A stretch of 64,000 bases of DNA from Syngnathus acus (GCF_901709675.1 NC_051108.1:4064631-4128630); one strand, 5' to 3'. Positions 11,001 to 30,612 are shown, counted from the first letter of the stretch. Numbers and translations are program-made. Notes: a model not told the origin generated them from the letters alone.

Positions 11001-13057
11001 TCGCTCATGCCCAGGGGTGCGTGTTAAACCCTGCAAACCGCGCAGTGGAACATACATAAAGACAAGAGTGAACCCTCCGAGCAAAACCGCAGGCTCCATC
11101 TACAAGTACCTGACCCATCATCCATCCACATCCAAGTTTAAAGCGCAAATGAATAGGCTTGATGCGCCTGCACCTCTTTATCTGTCAGTGAATTAATGCA
11201 GGGGTAGTGGCGGCGGAGCGGGCGGCTGGCGGAAAGGGCTTTTATTGTGAAATGGATGCAGATATTAATGGGACGGAGTGAGAAAGTGAGGAAAAAAGGT
11301 GGCACTAATGGAATGTAACATCATCCAATCATTTTCAAGCCCAAATCATTCCAAAAAGGCTTTTTATGGCAATTGTCCTTGGGAGGCGATTAGAACTCGA
11401 CAGTCCGATGTAACTGGCTTGATAATAATAGGAGCACACACTTCCGTTAAAGGTTGAGTGCTGCATTTTCCGTTGGGGTTATTAAGAGTACATCAGCTCT
11501 CATTAATGTTTCATACATAAGTGCCACTAGAACATTGTAGTTGGTAAATACCTGCGATCAGCACAGGCTTGGCTCACTGGGGTTATTATTGCATGGAGCT
11601 TTGCTTGCATAGAATTTGCATGTTTCCTTTGCATGTCTGGTGCAGCAAAATCGATGAACAGGTTCTCTGAATCAGACACGATGAGGTGTCAGTGTTGTGC
11701 AGTGAGGTGACAGGCACAGATGATTATAATCTGCACAAAGTGATGGGATGAGAATTAATGGGGGAGTGATTTCAAACCACCATTTTCAATTGTCGGCAAA
11801 CTTGCATCAGGGGTGTTTTTCGCTTCTGCCCTGCGGTGAATACCAAGAATACCAAGGGTTTCTTATAAGTGCCGTACTGATGATCTAAGAGGAGTTGAGA
11901 TGTCACAACTGACCAATACATCCACATTCCTGTCTTTTACAGGTGGCCAAGGTGAGCACACCAGAAAAACCAGCAAAATGTGACAAAAACAGTTCTATAT
12001 TTTTGAATGACTTGTATATTTAACCGCCATTGCTGTCGTATTTTATATTAGTGCTATTTTTTTCCCCGATTAAAAAACACAGTACAACATTTTTGTTATT
12101 TTTGAGTGAATTCTGGACCGGATTAATGGCATTTCTATTCATTTCAATGGGAAAAGATTATTTGCAAACTAGTGTTTGGAATTATAAGCATGCTCATATT
12201 TCAAGCCATACAAAATGGACCAACTTTTCACAACATTTGTCAAATAGCTTATCTGAAGTTGTTGACTTTCTTTGATGCTCCATAACATCTTGGCATCTCA
12301 TTATCAAGCTGCTCACCAGCCTGGTCATAATAATGTTTGATGGCATACAACTCCTCCACCAGGAGTCGTCACAAGTCAGTAAACTCCGCCAGGGTTGGTC
12401 AGCCTAGCTTGAACAGCAAGTTCATACCACAAGTATTCATTCGTGCTTAAAATTCAAGTCGATTGCAGGGACAATCACCTAGAATTGACCTTCGAGTCTA
12501 GACGTTCCATTCCGCAATATTTGCTTTAAGTTGGACTTTTGTTCAAACATGTCCGGTTATGTATAATCTAATTATCGGGAACAGGCTGATCAAACATTTA
12601 GCGAGTTAATCGAACATGGCAGGGCTCCTTGGCCATTAAACCTGATGGCATTTGTTTGCCTCTCACCTGTTGCCCCTATCGAGGCTTAGCATTAGCCTGG
12701 AAATGTCAGCGCTAGCAGCTCTGAGCCCAGCAAGCTCATTCAGGTTACAACCTGTCTATTATTCATCAACCATCTCAGGTGACCTCTCATAAACACCATG
12801 TTATCATTTAGGATCCAGTGTCTCATTAGCAGCCCATTCAGCATCCTCAAATATTGCTTTTGTGGCTCGAGTGAGTCACCACCTGCTTCCGTGATCTGGC
12901 CAATCGATCATTCGCCGGCTGTCAATCACCAGCCGCGATTGGTTCTTTTTTTTTTTTTTCCTGCTCGGCGAAGGAAACAGAAGATGCCCCGATGGTGGCA
13001 AATTTCAGTGAAACGCTAGCGTCGTCTCAGGTTTTTCTCTTGCAAGTTCCCCCGGAG

Positions 13058-13071
13058 GTCACCGTGGCAAC
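13058..13071. promoter_or_regulatory. RFX X-box motif
   Basis: GTCACCGTGGCAAC is the classic imperfect palindrome bound by RFX factors (GTNRCC, short spacer, RGYAAC). It sits in unique DNA about 7.3 kb beyond the calm1 coding end. Function is inferred from the motif only. Confidence 0.35.
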
Positions 13072-14548
13072 CACGGAGGAAGTGCTTGTGCGAATACAAA
13101 ACAGACTGCTGTGTGTTGAGACATGTACTTTAACTCTCCATAACCCGAAGGAATCTAGCATAAAAGGTTATTTTTAGACATTTGTGTGTGCCTCCGTTAA
13201 GACTGGACGCCATAATTGCGTATACAGCAGCTCTATTGCCTTAAGTGCTTCAGTATGACTTCATGCTTTCACGCTTTTCAGTGACGTAAGAGCGACCTGA
13301 GGTCAGATCAGCTAAAAAAAAATCTTACCTGTCTCTTTCAGATCTGCCCAAAATGTATTCACAGTGGTGAGGCTGATTTTTGATGTTCAAGTGACGCTCT
13401 GGTGTGATTCATAACGGAAGCAAGGCTTGGCTTGAGGGCAGGAGGATGAAAAGATGGAAGTCATCAAGCTCTTTTGACTGGGAGAAGCACTTCCTCTTGC
13501 CGTTTCCGGTAGACAGGCGGCCTCAACTGGCCAATGAGTACGTGCTGCCAGCCGCCCACCTGATGACTAGGCCCATGTGTGGGTGCATACGCCGGAGAGG
13601 CTAGCGCTGTTTTCCAGCTTTGTCTCATCCTCTGTGTACCTGTTTCAAACACATAAAAAAAGGATTGACGGTGAATGATAGGAAACTTTTCAGGGCCTTT
13701 TGTGGTTAAATTGTGGTCAAAACATTGTGCATCGCTTACCTCACTTTATTGATATTCATTATGATTTGCTAGCAGGGAGAATTCACAAGTTGTTGTTTCC
13801 TGAAGGTGACCAAATATGGTCGATAAAAAGCTACAAAAAAGAAAAAACGTAATATGACCATGTTCATTTTCGATTTCTTTTGATCATCTTTGAGATGTTT
13901 CTCCAACTTTGATTGATGTCCATTTGTGTTCAGTTTGCTGGACATGATTTGGAGAGGCACACATGTCTAAATATGGCCATCCATTCTTTTTCTTTCTCAC
14001 AGTAAAAAAAAAAAGAACAACAACAAGATATGAGGTCACTAGACTGTGGCAAGGCTGCAAGAAAGAAAAAAAAAGAAAAAATCCTCCCATGAGCACGGTG
14101 ACCTCAAATTCTGAAATGACACAAGTCTAAGACAACCACGTCTCATCCGAAAGCAATTTGAGCAAATTTTTCTCAGAGTTGCTGACCTCGGGGAGATAAA
14201 ATATTCAACCTGTGGACCATAACTTGAATACCAATGTGTGCTGGATGAGTCAAGCGACATCATTATGGTCTCTTAGGTAATCGTTAGCATTTATTGAACA
14301 ATTTTAAAACAGATGAGCAACACCGATGGAGTGACAACCTCTCTACCGTCTTTATGATAATGTGACGCCGCATTAACAAATCTACTCGAGAGTGAGCAGG
14401 TGCTTTGCAAAAGTTTTGACAAGGTCAAGTCTCGTTTTCAAAATGCCCCCCACGCTCCACATTTGTGGAGTAGCAGTCGCTGACGCTCGGGAACAAACGC
14501 CCTGTCCTTCCTGTCAGTACTTTTCACGTTGAATGTGATATAATTTCA

Positions 14549-14568
14549 CCCCCCCCCCCCCCCCCCCC
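14549..14568. repeat. Poly(C) tract, 20 nt
   Basis: An uninterrupted run of 20 C lies in the brms1l-calm1 interval. It is one of five G/C homopolymers of 18-23 nt between 14.5 and 27 kb. Length is unreliable in most sequencing. Confidence 0.9.
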
Positions 14569-14809
14569 AACAACACACCCACCCATGTTTGTCTCTTCCG
14601 ACCACCCTTTGACAGCATTTTTTTTTTTTTTAACCCCGCGCAGCACAAAAAGCAGCTTGCCACAGCAGGACACAAAAAGTCCGAGTCGGCTAGTTGCCTC
14701 AGCCTTTCTTGACATTCAAATGCAGCGTGAATTGTCACATCTGCAATGCCTCAGTCGGCTACCACTGCATTATGTTGCATTTGCATCTGCCTCTGCAAAA
14801 CGACCCCCA

Positions 14810-14835
14810 CCACACACACACACACACACACACAC
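14810..14835. repeat. (CA)n microsatellite
   Basis: About 13 uninterrupted CA units follow CGACCCCCAC. Confidence 0.95.
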
Positions 14836-15389
14836 GTTCCCTTTAATCTTTCTCAAATCTCAGCTTCAGGACCATTCTGCAGGTCTGAGGCCGACTTTTT
14901 GTTTGGGGGGGGAAACATTGCAGGGGAAACACATCACATAGAGGAAATACCTTGGAGGAGGACCCCATCTTTGCAGCCTTCATCCACCCCTCCCCTCTCT
15001 TCTTCTCCGCTTTTTCTGCCCACTCTAGCTCTTTCCTGTCTCTTTGCATCACCCCCTCTGCATTGATCTCCCTCTCTCTTCTTTTCCCTTTTTTTAAACT
15101 CAGTGGTGGGGGGTTTACCCCGTTAGAGAAGATGCTGATGCAAGTCATCGCCAGCGAGTCAACCCTCACATCCACCATGTAGCAGTGTTGCTTACATGTC
15201 TTTGAAGTTTTTTTTATTTTTTTTACATTATCCAGTGCAAGAAACATTGATGCAATGCAAAATGGCAACCTACAATATATATGACAAACATTGTAAATTT
15301 TGCAAAGCTCCAAAAACACGAATAGCGTAAAAGTCAAGCTAATGCTAGCGAAACCCTAAAAATCGAGCTCCATGTACATCTGCTTAAAT

Positions 15390-15622
15390 CAGGGGGTGTC
15401 AAACTCTGGCCCGTGGGCCAAATTTGGCTCGCAGTGCAATACACAAATTGCAAATTGTCTTCACTTTTAAAAAATTTAGATGTTGCGAGCAATTTTTATT
15501 CCCATTCATCTTTTTAAAAAATTAACAGTTTTTACGAGTCTCTTGATTTCAAAATTAGTTATTCATCAGTTTGTTGTGGTGAGTATGAATGCGGCCCGAC
15601 AAAAATAATTTTGACACCCCTG
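15390..15622. mobile_element. Non-autonomous hAT element with perfect 8-bp target duplication
   Basis: Starts CAGGGGGTGTCAAACTCTGG and ends TTTTGACACCCCTG. It is flanked on both sides by GCTTAAAT (15382-15389 and 15623-15630), an exact 8-bp duplication as made by hAT transposases. The inside shares CAAATTGTCTTCACTTTTAA with the copies at 7.7 kb and 61.9 kb. At 233 bp it has no transposase and must have been mobilised in trans. Confidence 0.88.
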
Positions 15623-15950
15623 GCTTAAATGTATACTCATCAAAATAGTGATGTTATGTTTCTTAAGTTTTTTTTTTTTTTTTTTTACAGCTCCTGTATT
15701 GGACTCTGTGTGGCTTCTAGTTACCACTGCGCTTCTGAAGCCTAACATGGCGCTAGTATTTATTAAAGAGGCTGTGTGTATAGCATGTTTTTTTTTTTTC
15801 ATTAGGAGTAATCTTATATCATTGCCTCTGAATATTGCATGAGGTCTGGGGCGGCTCAGTTGTCCTGACACCTTTGTAATATTTTACAATCAAAGATGGA
15901 TGAGCCTATTCTTCTTGGTAAATAGAAGAAGGTCTGACATAGACTGTGAC

Positions 15951-16928
15951 CAGTGACGTGCGGTGAGGTTCATGACTGGGGAGGCACTGACGTCCCCCCC
16001 CCCGGTAAAATTTATCCGGCACCTAACCGTGTCACAAAAAAGGTTGGGGAACGCTGCTCTAGAGTGGCTTATTCATTATTTAATTTGAACTATTTTAATT
16101 AAAATCTCATATCAGCAGTCTTCACAAATAAAAACACTCAATAAAGCACATTGAATCCAAAACTTGTTTTCGATCGTGCGCTTCCGTTCCGAAGTCCCGT
16201 TGTTCGAATCAAACCTTTTAACTCCGGAGTTGCTCTTCCTTTACTGATGACCTCCTGCTTCGACCTAAAGTCCATAGTTGAAAATCGTTTGGATATGTAA
16301 TCCTCCATTGTAAAACGAAATGTAAAAACGGGGGGGGGGGGGGGGGGGGGGGAACGAATGTAAAACGAAATAAATGGACGACTGCTCCTCAAGTCAGTGT
16401 AAATTTGAACTGGAGATCTCTTATTCTACAGGTAGCGCATGAAGCATCTCGGGATCACTAGCGCCCCCTGCCATAAGGCTGGAGAACTTTTTTTGTAGCG
16501 TCCGTAAGGTCTCTTTTCAAAACCGTTTTGTTAATCTAAAGAAACACGACGTTACAGACAGATGATAAAAAACACCAGATATTATATACATCAGCTTAAC
16601 TACGGAAATTAGTTAATTTAGCCACAGTGTTTGAACACTTAAAAAGCGACATAAAGACAGAGCGGTTGAGTGTAACTACATAGCCTGTCAACATGGGCAG
16701 CCGTTTGATTACGCAATCCTCAGAGGAGGCTAGGCAGGAAGTTGGCTCCTCCGAGCGAATCGTCTTCGGTTTTAAAATAACTATAAGAATTCAGCGATTT
16801 TGGTTCAAAATTATACAAAACTATTTAAATTAAAAGGAAAAGGACTTCATAATAAAAACAATTGAATTTGTTTTTCCCCTTTTCATGATGGCAGGGGAGG
16901 CGTGGCCTCCTCTGACCGCACGTCCCTG
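15951..16928. mobile_element. 978-bp non-autonomous hAT transposon, complete, with 8-bp target duplication
   Basis: Left end CAGTGACGTGCGGTGAGG and right end CCTCTGACCGCACGTCCCTG are inverted repeats. The flanks ACTGTGAC at 15943-15950 and 16929-16936 are identical. An 8-bp duplication with CAG...CTG ends is diagnostic of hAT elements. The interior has no transposase or BED zinc-finger frame and contains a 23-nt poly(G) run (16330-16352), so this is an internally unrelated or deleted derivative. Both ends still carry the GGGGAGGC(A/G) segment typical of a subterminal repeat. Confidence 0.9.
16330..16352. repeat. Poly(G) tract, 23 nt, inside the hAT element
   Basis: An uninterrupted G run in the middle of the 978-bp element. 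Confidence 0.9.
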
Positions 16929-18536
16929 ACTGTGACAATGATGGACAGTAGAGAAAGAAAAAAAACTAAAGGTGATTGGAATACATCAAAATGAAAAATG
17001 CAGATGGCTACCATGTTAGTTCCAACTAGACAAATTATATGCAAGCCATTTAGGCCACAGTTGTGTTTGCTCATTTAGTGTTTTTTTTTTGTTTTTTTGT
17101 GGGACTTGTTTAGTCACATGTAGCACAAGTAGGAATAATAAACACACCTATTGCACGAATAATCCATTAAACCTCCACATGATGTGATAGATTTTGGCAA
17201 CATTGCCATTTTTTGTCCAAATTGTGACAGAAAAAAACCCCATCTGTCACAGTTTGCCATGTGTCAGGAAACAATTGCAGGGAAACATAAATGCCAGGCT
17301 GGTTTGCTCACAAAAAATAATTTGAAAACACAAAATCAACAAAGTCCAAATAAGATTAAAAGTAACAAACACCAGGAAAACTTGGCTTGAACAGAATTGA
17401 GAGAACATACAAACAACACGACTCGGACAATAAAATGAGTAATACAAACAAAGTGACGAAACACCTGAACAAGTGTCTGAGGGAGCTGATTGGAAGAGCA
17501 CAGGTGGCCCAATGGACCCAAACAGATAAATTAACGCCCGTAAATCACGATTCAAGTTTCACAACTGCTTTGGGCGAGCAGAATTCCTACGGTGTCGGAT
17601 TGTACATATTCTATTCGCCCCAATAAGGGTCCAAACATGGCTGACCAGTTCTCATCCATGCACACTTGGCCCACACATAAAATATAGTATGCACAAGAGA
17701 ATCCGAGACATAATCCTACTTTTTTCCATCATTCATCTTGTCAGTGTTTTTCGTTTCTTACCAAAGTAGGCGTGGTTGGGCGTGACACATGATATCTGGT
17801 CCTTCTCACATTACGGCCTCCGCATTGCGCCGCTTCATTTACACTTGAAATATTTATGTTCTTAATTTAACCGCCAGTGTGCTCAGGTGACTCTTCCTCT
17901 AGCCTTCTTGGTTGAAGTCACACCCCTTCTTTAGTGGGATTGGTTAGCTGGTCTGCTGGCTGCATGTGTAAAGAGGTTTTGGCGATGTAGCCTGACTTAT
18001 TCTTGATTGAGTGCGGGACTGTAAGATTTGAGTTTCCCTGTTGACCTTTGGCCTTCCCTGCAACATGTCTGCAGAAATGAGTATGTTGGAATTGAGACCA
18101 TAAATTCAGACGTACCCTTACATTTACTACAGTATCAATAAAAAAACGTTTGGGATTTTTTTTTAACTTTCACTTCCCTTTAAAAGTTTTCTTTTAAGGA
18201 TAAGAGTGAAAATGAAACTACACTGGCAAGGATACAAAGTTGTGTTATAAATAGTGACTATGGTTATGAGACTAGTGTGTGTGTGTGGGAGGAGAGCCGC
18301 CTCCCCAAGATGGTCGTGTGGTCCAAATATAGCAAAGCAGTGCAGTTCTTTGCTGGTTTCTCAGATGTTGAAGTAGGAAGGTGTGAGGGGGGCAAAGCAA
18401 ACGCCCTCTGCCTTCACTCAGTGTCATTTTCTTACCAGGCCGAGCCAACATGGAGTCAATACTGAAGGCTTTATTCCAACTCCCACCGGCCTAAAAAAAC
18501 AAAAAAAAACTGACATGCCAGTTACAGCATGTTCCT

Positions 18537-18549
18537 GTTGCCTAGCAAC
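18537..18549. promoter_or_regulatory. Perfect RFX X-box palindrome
   Basis: GTTGCCTAGCAAC is a perfect dyad with a 1-nt spacer, matching the optimal RFX target. It lies about 250 bp beyond the predicted calm1 transcript end, in the intergenic side. Confidence 0.45.
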
Positions 18550-18881
18550 CATCCAGTTTTTCAGGAATATAGTTATGTGTTTTGCAGTCCCAGTCTTGTA
18601 ATTGAGCACGGCGTGATGCGCCACTGGCCCCGCCCCCAATGACAGTGCACATGCAGAACTGCAGATGCTTACAATCGTTTATTATTGACACATTAGTCAT
18701 TAGCGGACAAAAATACAGATTACTTTGTCTATTTTTGCAACCAAACATATAAATAAATGATTGAGGAAAAAAAAAAAAAGAATGACAAAAGACATAATAA
18801 AGTTCATGGTTTTTATTTGAAAAAAAAAAACAAAAACAAAAAAAAACTATAGCATGTACAACTTGGAATGAATGTAAACTG

Positions 18882-18955
18882 AACTCGGATGTAGAGCGGC
18901 GGCATGCTCAACAGCGTGCGCCGTCAACACAGCATGCCGCTCGCCCGTCCGAGTC
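18882..18955. other. Long imperfect hairpin in calm1 3' UTR
   Basis: The arms are ACTCGGA / TCCGAGT, then GAGC / GCTC, then GGCATGCT / AGCATGCC. They pair over about 19 bp, with a 4/5-nt internal loop, one 3-nt bulge and a loop of about 22 nt. At 74 nt the shape resembles a pre-miRNA or a protein-binding stem in the mRNA. Its identity is not recognised. Confidence 0.6.
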
Positions 18956-20132
18956 GAGAAACAGAAGAGAAAAAAAAAAGTGAAGGCCAGTGATTCTCTT
19001 GCAAGAAAACAGGACAGACACTCCATCTCAGCGAAAGAATGAAAAAGAAAAACAAATCAAAGAAAGAAAGCTCACTGTAAGACTCTTGAAGTCCCCCCCG
19101 CCTCCTCCTTTTAAAGGGCAGGACACACGACTACTAAGATGGTCATCCATATAACCCCCCCCAAAAAACAAAAAAACATGCCAAAATGTTTTTGTTTTCT
19201 TTTTTTTCTTTTTTTTACACTTTTTTTTTTTCAATTTTAAACTGGCAAACAATTAAGTCCCATTTTACTTTATGTTTAATGAGACAGATCCTGGAATATT
19301 CTCTCATCTTAACATTACAGGGTTCCTCTCCAAATACAAAAAAACTGTACCAAACCATCAAGAGAACAGCGTATAGAGCCCCGGACGTTGACGTCACGTA
19401 TCCCACAATGCACTGCGCTAAATGTAAACAAAGCTGCTTTGGCAGTATAGAAAGCATGTCACTCCTTTTTGAGTAAACGCAAAAGCCACAATTTGAAAAT
19501 GGTAGACAGCAAAAAAAAAAGAAAAAGTGACGAGCACTCTACAGACTACCATTAACAAGAACCAACATGTTGTAAATGGACAGCAGTCATAAAATATTTG
19601 TTACTTTTCAATGATGGTGAAAGAGTGCGCCACCGTTGCAATAAAAAATCTAATCGACCGAAATGTTGCCGACTAAACAGCCGCCCGTGCAATTATTATA
19701 AGTACACACGCCTGAACGCTAAATTTGTAACCTGCTAAGCTAATGCAAACTCGACAGAGAAAATTATAGAAATCATTCCATGGCAAGGCGTGCCGGCGCT
19801 ACTTTACTGCCACTGTGGTAAACGGGAATAGTCATGTGACGTCCGGGGCTCTATGGTGGAAACAGCACACTCTAGTAGCCCAGAGGAGATTTAGGTGGGA
19901 GGAATATGGGGGGAGGGGGAGACGGGGGGTGTTTGTATGTGCTCCGGTCTCAAGCTTGCATGCACAAAGAACAGAAAAAGAGAGATATAGCGGAAATGAC
20001 CAGCCCGGACATTTACCACGAGCAAACGGAACTGGACACCAACTTCTTTGCTTAAGTCTGAAAGTAGTCGTTACAGGGTGGATGTTATTATTTGATCAGT
20101 ACTGATGCTAAATTGATTTCCAGAGGAAGGAA

Positions 20133-20155
20133 GGGGAGGAGGGAAGGGAGGGGAA
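20133..20155 (+). other. G-quadruplex-forming motif
   Basis: GGGGAGGAGGGAAGGGAGGGG has four runs of at least three G with 1-4 nt loops on the plus strand. It is C-rich in the calm1 transcript. Confidence 0.6.
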
Positions 20156-20385
20156 GGATCACTAACCATCTTTTTCATGCAGATATTTTTGTCTATTTTT
20201 TTTTTTTATTTCCCTGTGTGGACAGAAGGATATTGTATTTCAACATTCAATTATTTTCTATACAGAAACAGTATGAATAAATGAACTTTTTTTTTTTCTC
20301 CAAGAGGTAAGTAAAACATTTGGATTTTTTTTCCCATTTTTTTTCTTTTTTCTTCTAAGAGGGAACAGAATAGGGTGGGCAAGCT

Positions 20386-28271
<7,886 letters not shown>

Positions 28272-28450
28272 GTCGGATGGATTGTGTGCTTGTCGGTGTG
28301 TGGAGGCAGACTAGGAATGTGCTCGTTCCTTAGATGGAGCTCCACTGGCGGGTGAACGCGCGTATATTGCCGCGGCCAGAAAGGGGGGGAATTGCTCTGT
28401 GTATCCCTCCGCCAACACGCGCACTAATCACTCACTTCCTGATTTCCACA
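28272..28450 (-). promoter_or_regulatory. calm1 promoter and 5' UTR
   Basis: Upstream of the minus-strand ATG (28269-28271) lies a CpG-rich stretch (CGCGGCAATATACGCGCG as read on the minus strand). It includes a TATA-like AATATA around 28363-28369, which would place the start of transcription near 28.33 kb. GGAAGT (ETS-like) occurs further upstream. The start site is inferred. Confidence 0.45.
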
Positions 28451-30425
28451 TCGATTCCTTTTGCGGCTGACTGTATGCAAATCTTCAATGTGATGCTGCC
28501 TTGTATTAAATGATATATTTGTCAAAGTATTAGAGTATATTTATTATATTATATTAATTTATTGACAAAAAAAAAAGCAGAATAAAGCCTTCAGATAATA
28601 AACGTATGGTTGATATAGCTACTGGAAACCAAGAGGCCAAGATTTTTTTTTCTTTTTTTTTTAAAGGTTGTCGGACATATTTCAATGTTTTGTTGACATT
28701 TATAAAACACAGAAAATAGCCATTGTTTTAAGGCACCTTTTGTAAAATACAAACTTGGCTCCTTTTGTACACAACTCAAATGCCTGTGATGTGTTGTTTC
28801 AGAATATTTTTTTAATGAGATAACAGATAAAATACATTATTTTTTATAAAATCCAATCCAAAGCCATTGTCAACAATTTTTGTAAAAAAAAACAAAAAAA
28901 CCCAAAACAACAACCAAATAATACTTTGTGCAAAACAAAACCTACAACTTCTAAGTGTAAATTATAATAGATAAATGTATGAACTCGTAATTGGGCATCA
29001 AAGTGTATCTTTAAACGTTTAAAAAAAATCAACACTCTTATTTTGGGAGGTATTTTTAATTTGTAGACAAAGTAGTTCCCTAGCAAAAGCACTAGTTTGC
29101 TTCCGCGCAAGGATCCCGCTAGCATAGGAAGTGCCATGGTTGAAGCTGGAGAATTTGCGGTACCCGGCATTGTGAAGTCGCTTCTGATTGGCTACTTCAG
29201 ACCCGCAATATTATACTCCATGTGTCGGCTCTTCTCATTGGTCACACGGGACCTGCATTGCACCAGGCAGCGGCGTTTGATGGGAATATAATAAACATAA
29301 ATTTAGAAAAGTTGAAAAGTAATGTACCGTTCAGCACTGGTCTGCGAACGCCTTATTTTCTAATCCCTTGACATTATGACGACGGATATAAAACGTAACT
29401 ATTTTTCATTGGCCCGCAGAAAATGATATGGGGAGAGTGCAGATTTACGATTGGCCGCTACAAGTGTGTCAGGCCCGAGTAAAATCGACAGCTTTCATTT
29501 CGGCATTGCAGGGTTTCTCCTTACGTTGGTACGTGTGATGACTAAACAACTTTACCTCTCATTTCCTGCGGTGTGGCAGACAGTTTTGACATATTGTTCC
29601 TCGCGTCCCAACACACTTGTAAGTCATGTCTGTCAGAATGGGAGTTTGACTCTATAGCGTCACGTAGTGGCCACAGAGCAGAAATGAGTCACATATCTAT
29701 GAATATGTCATCTCATAATATCATATTAGCCAAGTATGTTAAAACACACAAATTTGTCTTCGGTTTTTTGGAGATGCTCTAGTACTGCAGTAGCTGCTAT
29801 CTGGGAGGGCGCTGCACTGTGGCTTAAGAAAATTTAGTCATAAAAAAAAAAGTGTCCAGTGGTGTGGTAACAGTGATCGACAGTTTTGCAAAGTATTACG
29901 CAGTGTTTCTTTGGTGACCTTGTTTCCTGTTCCCTGAGGCGTTCAATTTCAAGGCTTGTCTGGTGTTATTTTCCAAGGATTTGACCAATTTTACTTCATA
30001 GCATTTGAAATGTCGACCGGATTCAATAAGGAAAGTGTTTTGAAGGAGGGGCACTTCTCGGATGCCTGCTGCACGGGACCTCTTTCTGCTGAGCACAGCG
30101 ATACATGTGGCTCCACATCAAGAGGGATTAAATCAGTTGCTGCTCTGTTGCACTGTCAGACATCAGCTTAGCTGCATTTACTTATCTGTGCTGTAATCAT
30201 TTAACTGCTGATTAAAATATGACAGCAGATTCAATTCAGGCTGCACTTGTATTGGATATTTGCTGACAGCTTTGTGAAAATTCACTGATTTTGCCCCCCC
30301 TCTCTTTAAACAGCACTCTATCAGGACAGGACTTGTTTCTTTACCATCTGTGGTGGAATCAGACGTGCAGTGTGGTTTGCAATAGATTGGATTGTAGATT
30401 TTACCGAAATCTTGCACAGGACTGG
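28451..30425. other. calm1-psmc1 intergenic gap
   Basis: Apart from the CCAAT cluster I see only AT-rich DNA, poly-A/T runs and weak open frames. The minus-strand frame at 28844-29170 (108 codons) starts with ordinary composition and then becomes a translation of A/T-rich sequence, so it is not called as a gene. Confidence 0.5.
29187..29454 (-). promoter_or_regulatory. Cluster of four CCAAT boxes, orphan promoter
   Basis: ATTGG (CCAAT on the minus strand) occurs at 29187, 29237, 29408 and 29450. The two proximal boxes lie in a diverged 50-bp direct repeat (CTTCTGATTGGCTAC / CTTCTCATTGGTCAC). A CGGAAG ETS site on the minus strand lies at about 29100-29106. NF-Y plus ETS is a housekeeping-promoter pattern. 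No known gene starts here. The nearest minus-strand frame with a strong start context begins MALPMLAGSLRGSK at 29137 and is not recognised. Confidence 0.4.
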
Positions 30426-30612
30426 GTATAATGTATTTTTTTTTATTAATATCTGAAACTGGAACCTAAAGAGAGTGGGATAAACCAGACATGACATGCA
30501 CGAAATATGACAAAATTCTCACTGAGGAGATGAACAACTCATCTGATGGCCCCTCTCTTTCACATGGTGCTGTATACAGGCGGGGTGGGAAGAAAGAGAA
30601 AGGTTTGGGAGT

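Larger units (their letters stand above)
4019..18790. other. Intergenic region between convergent brms1l and calm1
   Basis: I see no protein-coding exon or RNA gene here. The region contains the repeats listed separately, and stretches without obvious repeats at about 9670-9990, 10300-10480, 11190-11500 and 12600-13130. These have mixed base composition and TAAT-rich or X-box motifs, so conserved regulatory elements are possible but unproven. Open frames such as the minus-strand ones at 10048-10488 and 14843-15337 are low in complexity or driven by poly-T/poly-C and are not called. Confidence 0.6.
18790..20385 (-). other. calm1 3' UTR (about 1.6 kb)
   Basis: On the minus strand no exon follows the calm1 stop at 20386-20388. 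The best poly(A) signal is AATAAA read from 18812-18817, giving an inferred end near 18.79 kb. CALM1 genes are known for long 3' UTRs. It contains several T/A homopolymers, a long hairpin (18882-18955) and C-rich stretches whose plus-strand complements (about 19908-19930 and 20133-20155) fit the G-quadruplex pattern. Confidence 0.6.

Noticed and set aside
14843-15337. 164-codon open frame on the minus strand
   Set aside because: Composition reflects CT/GA-rich simple DNA; no conserved pattern or good splice context.
29097-29291. Plus-strand frame MLPRKDPASIG... over the CCAAT cluster
   Set aside because: Competes with a minus-strand frame over the same bases; neither is recognised, so only the promoter-like motifs are reported.
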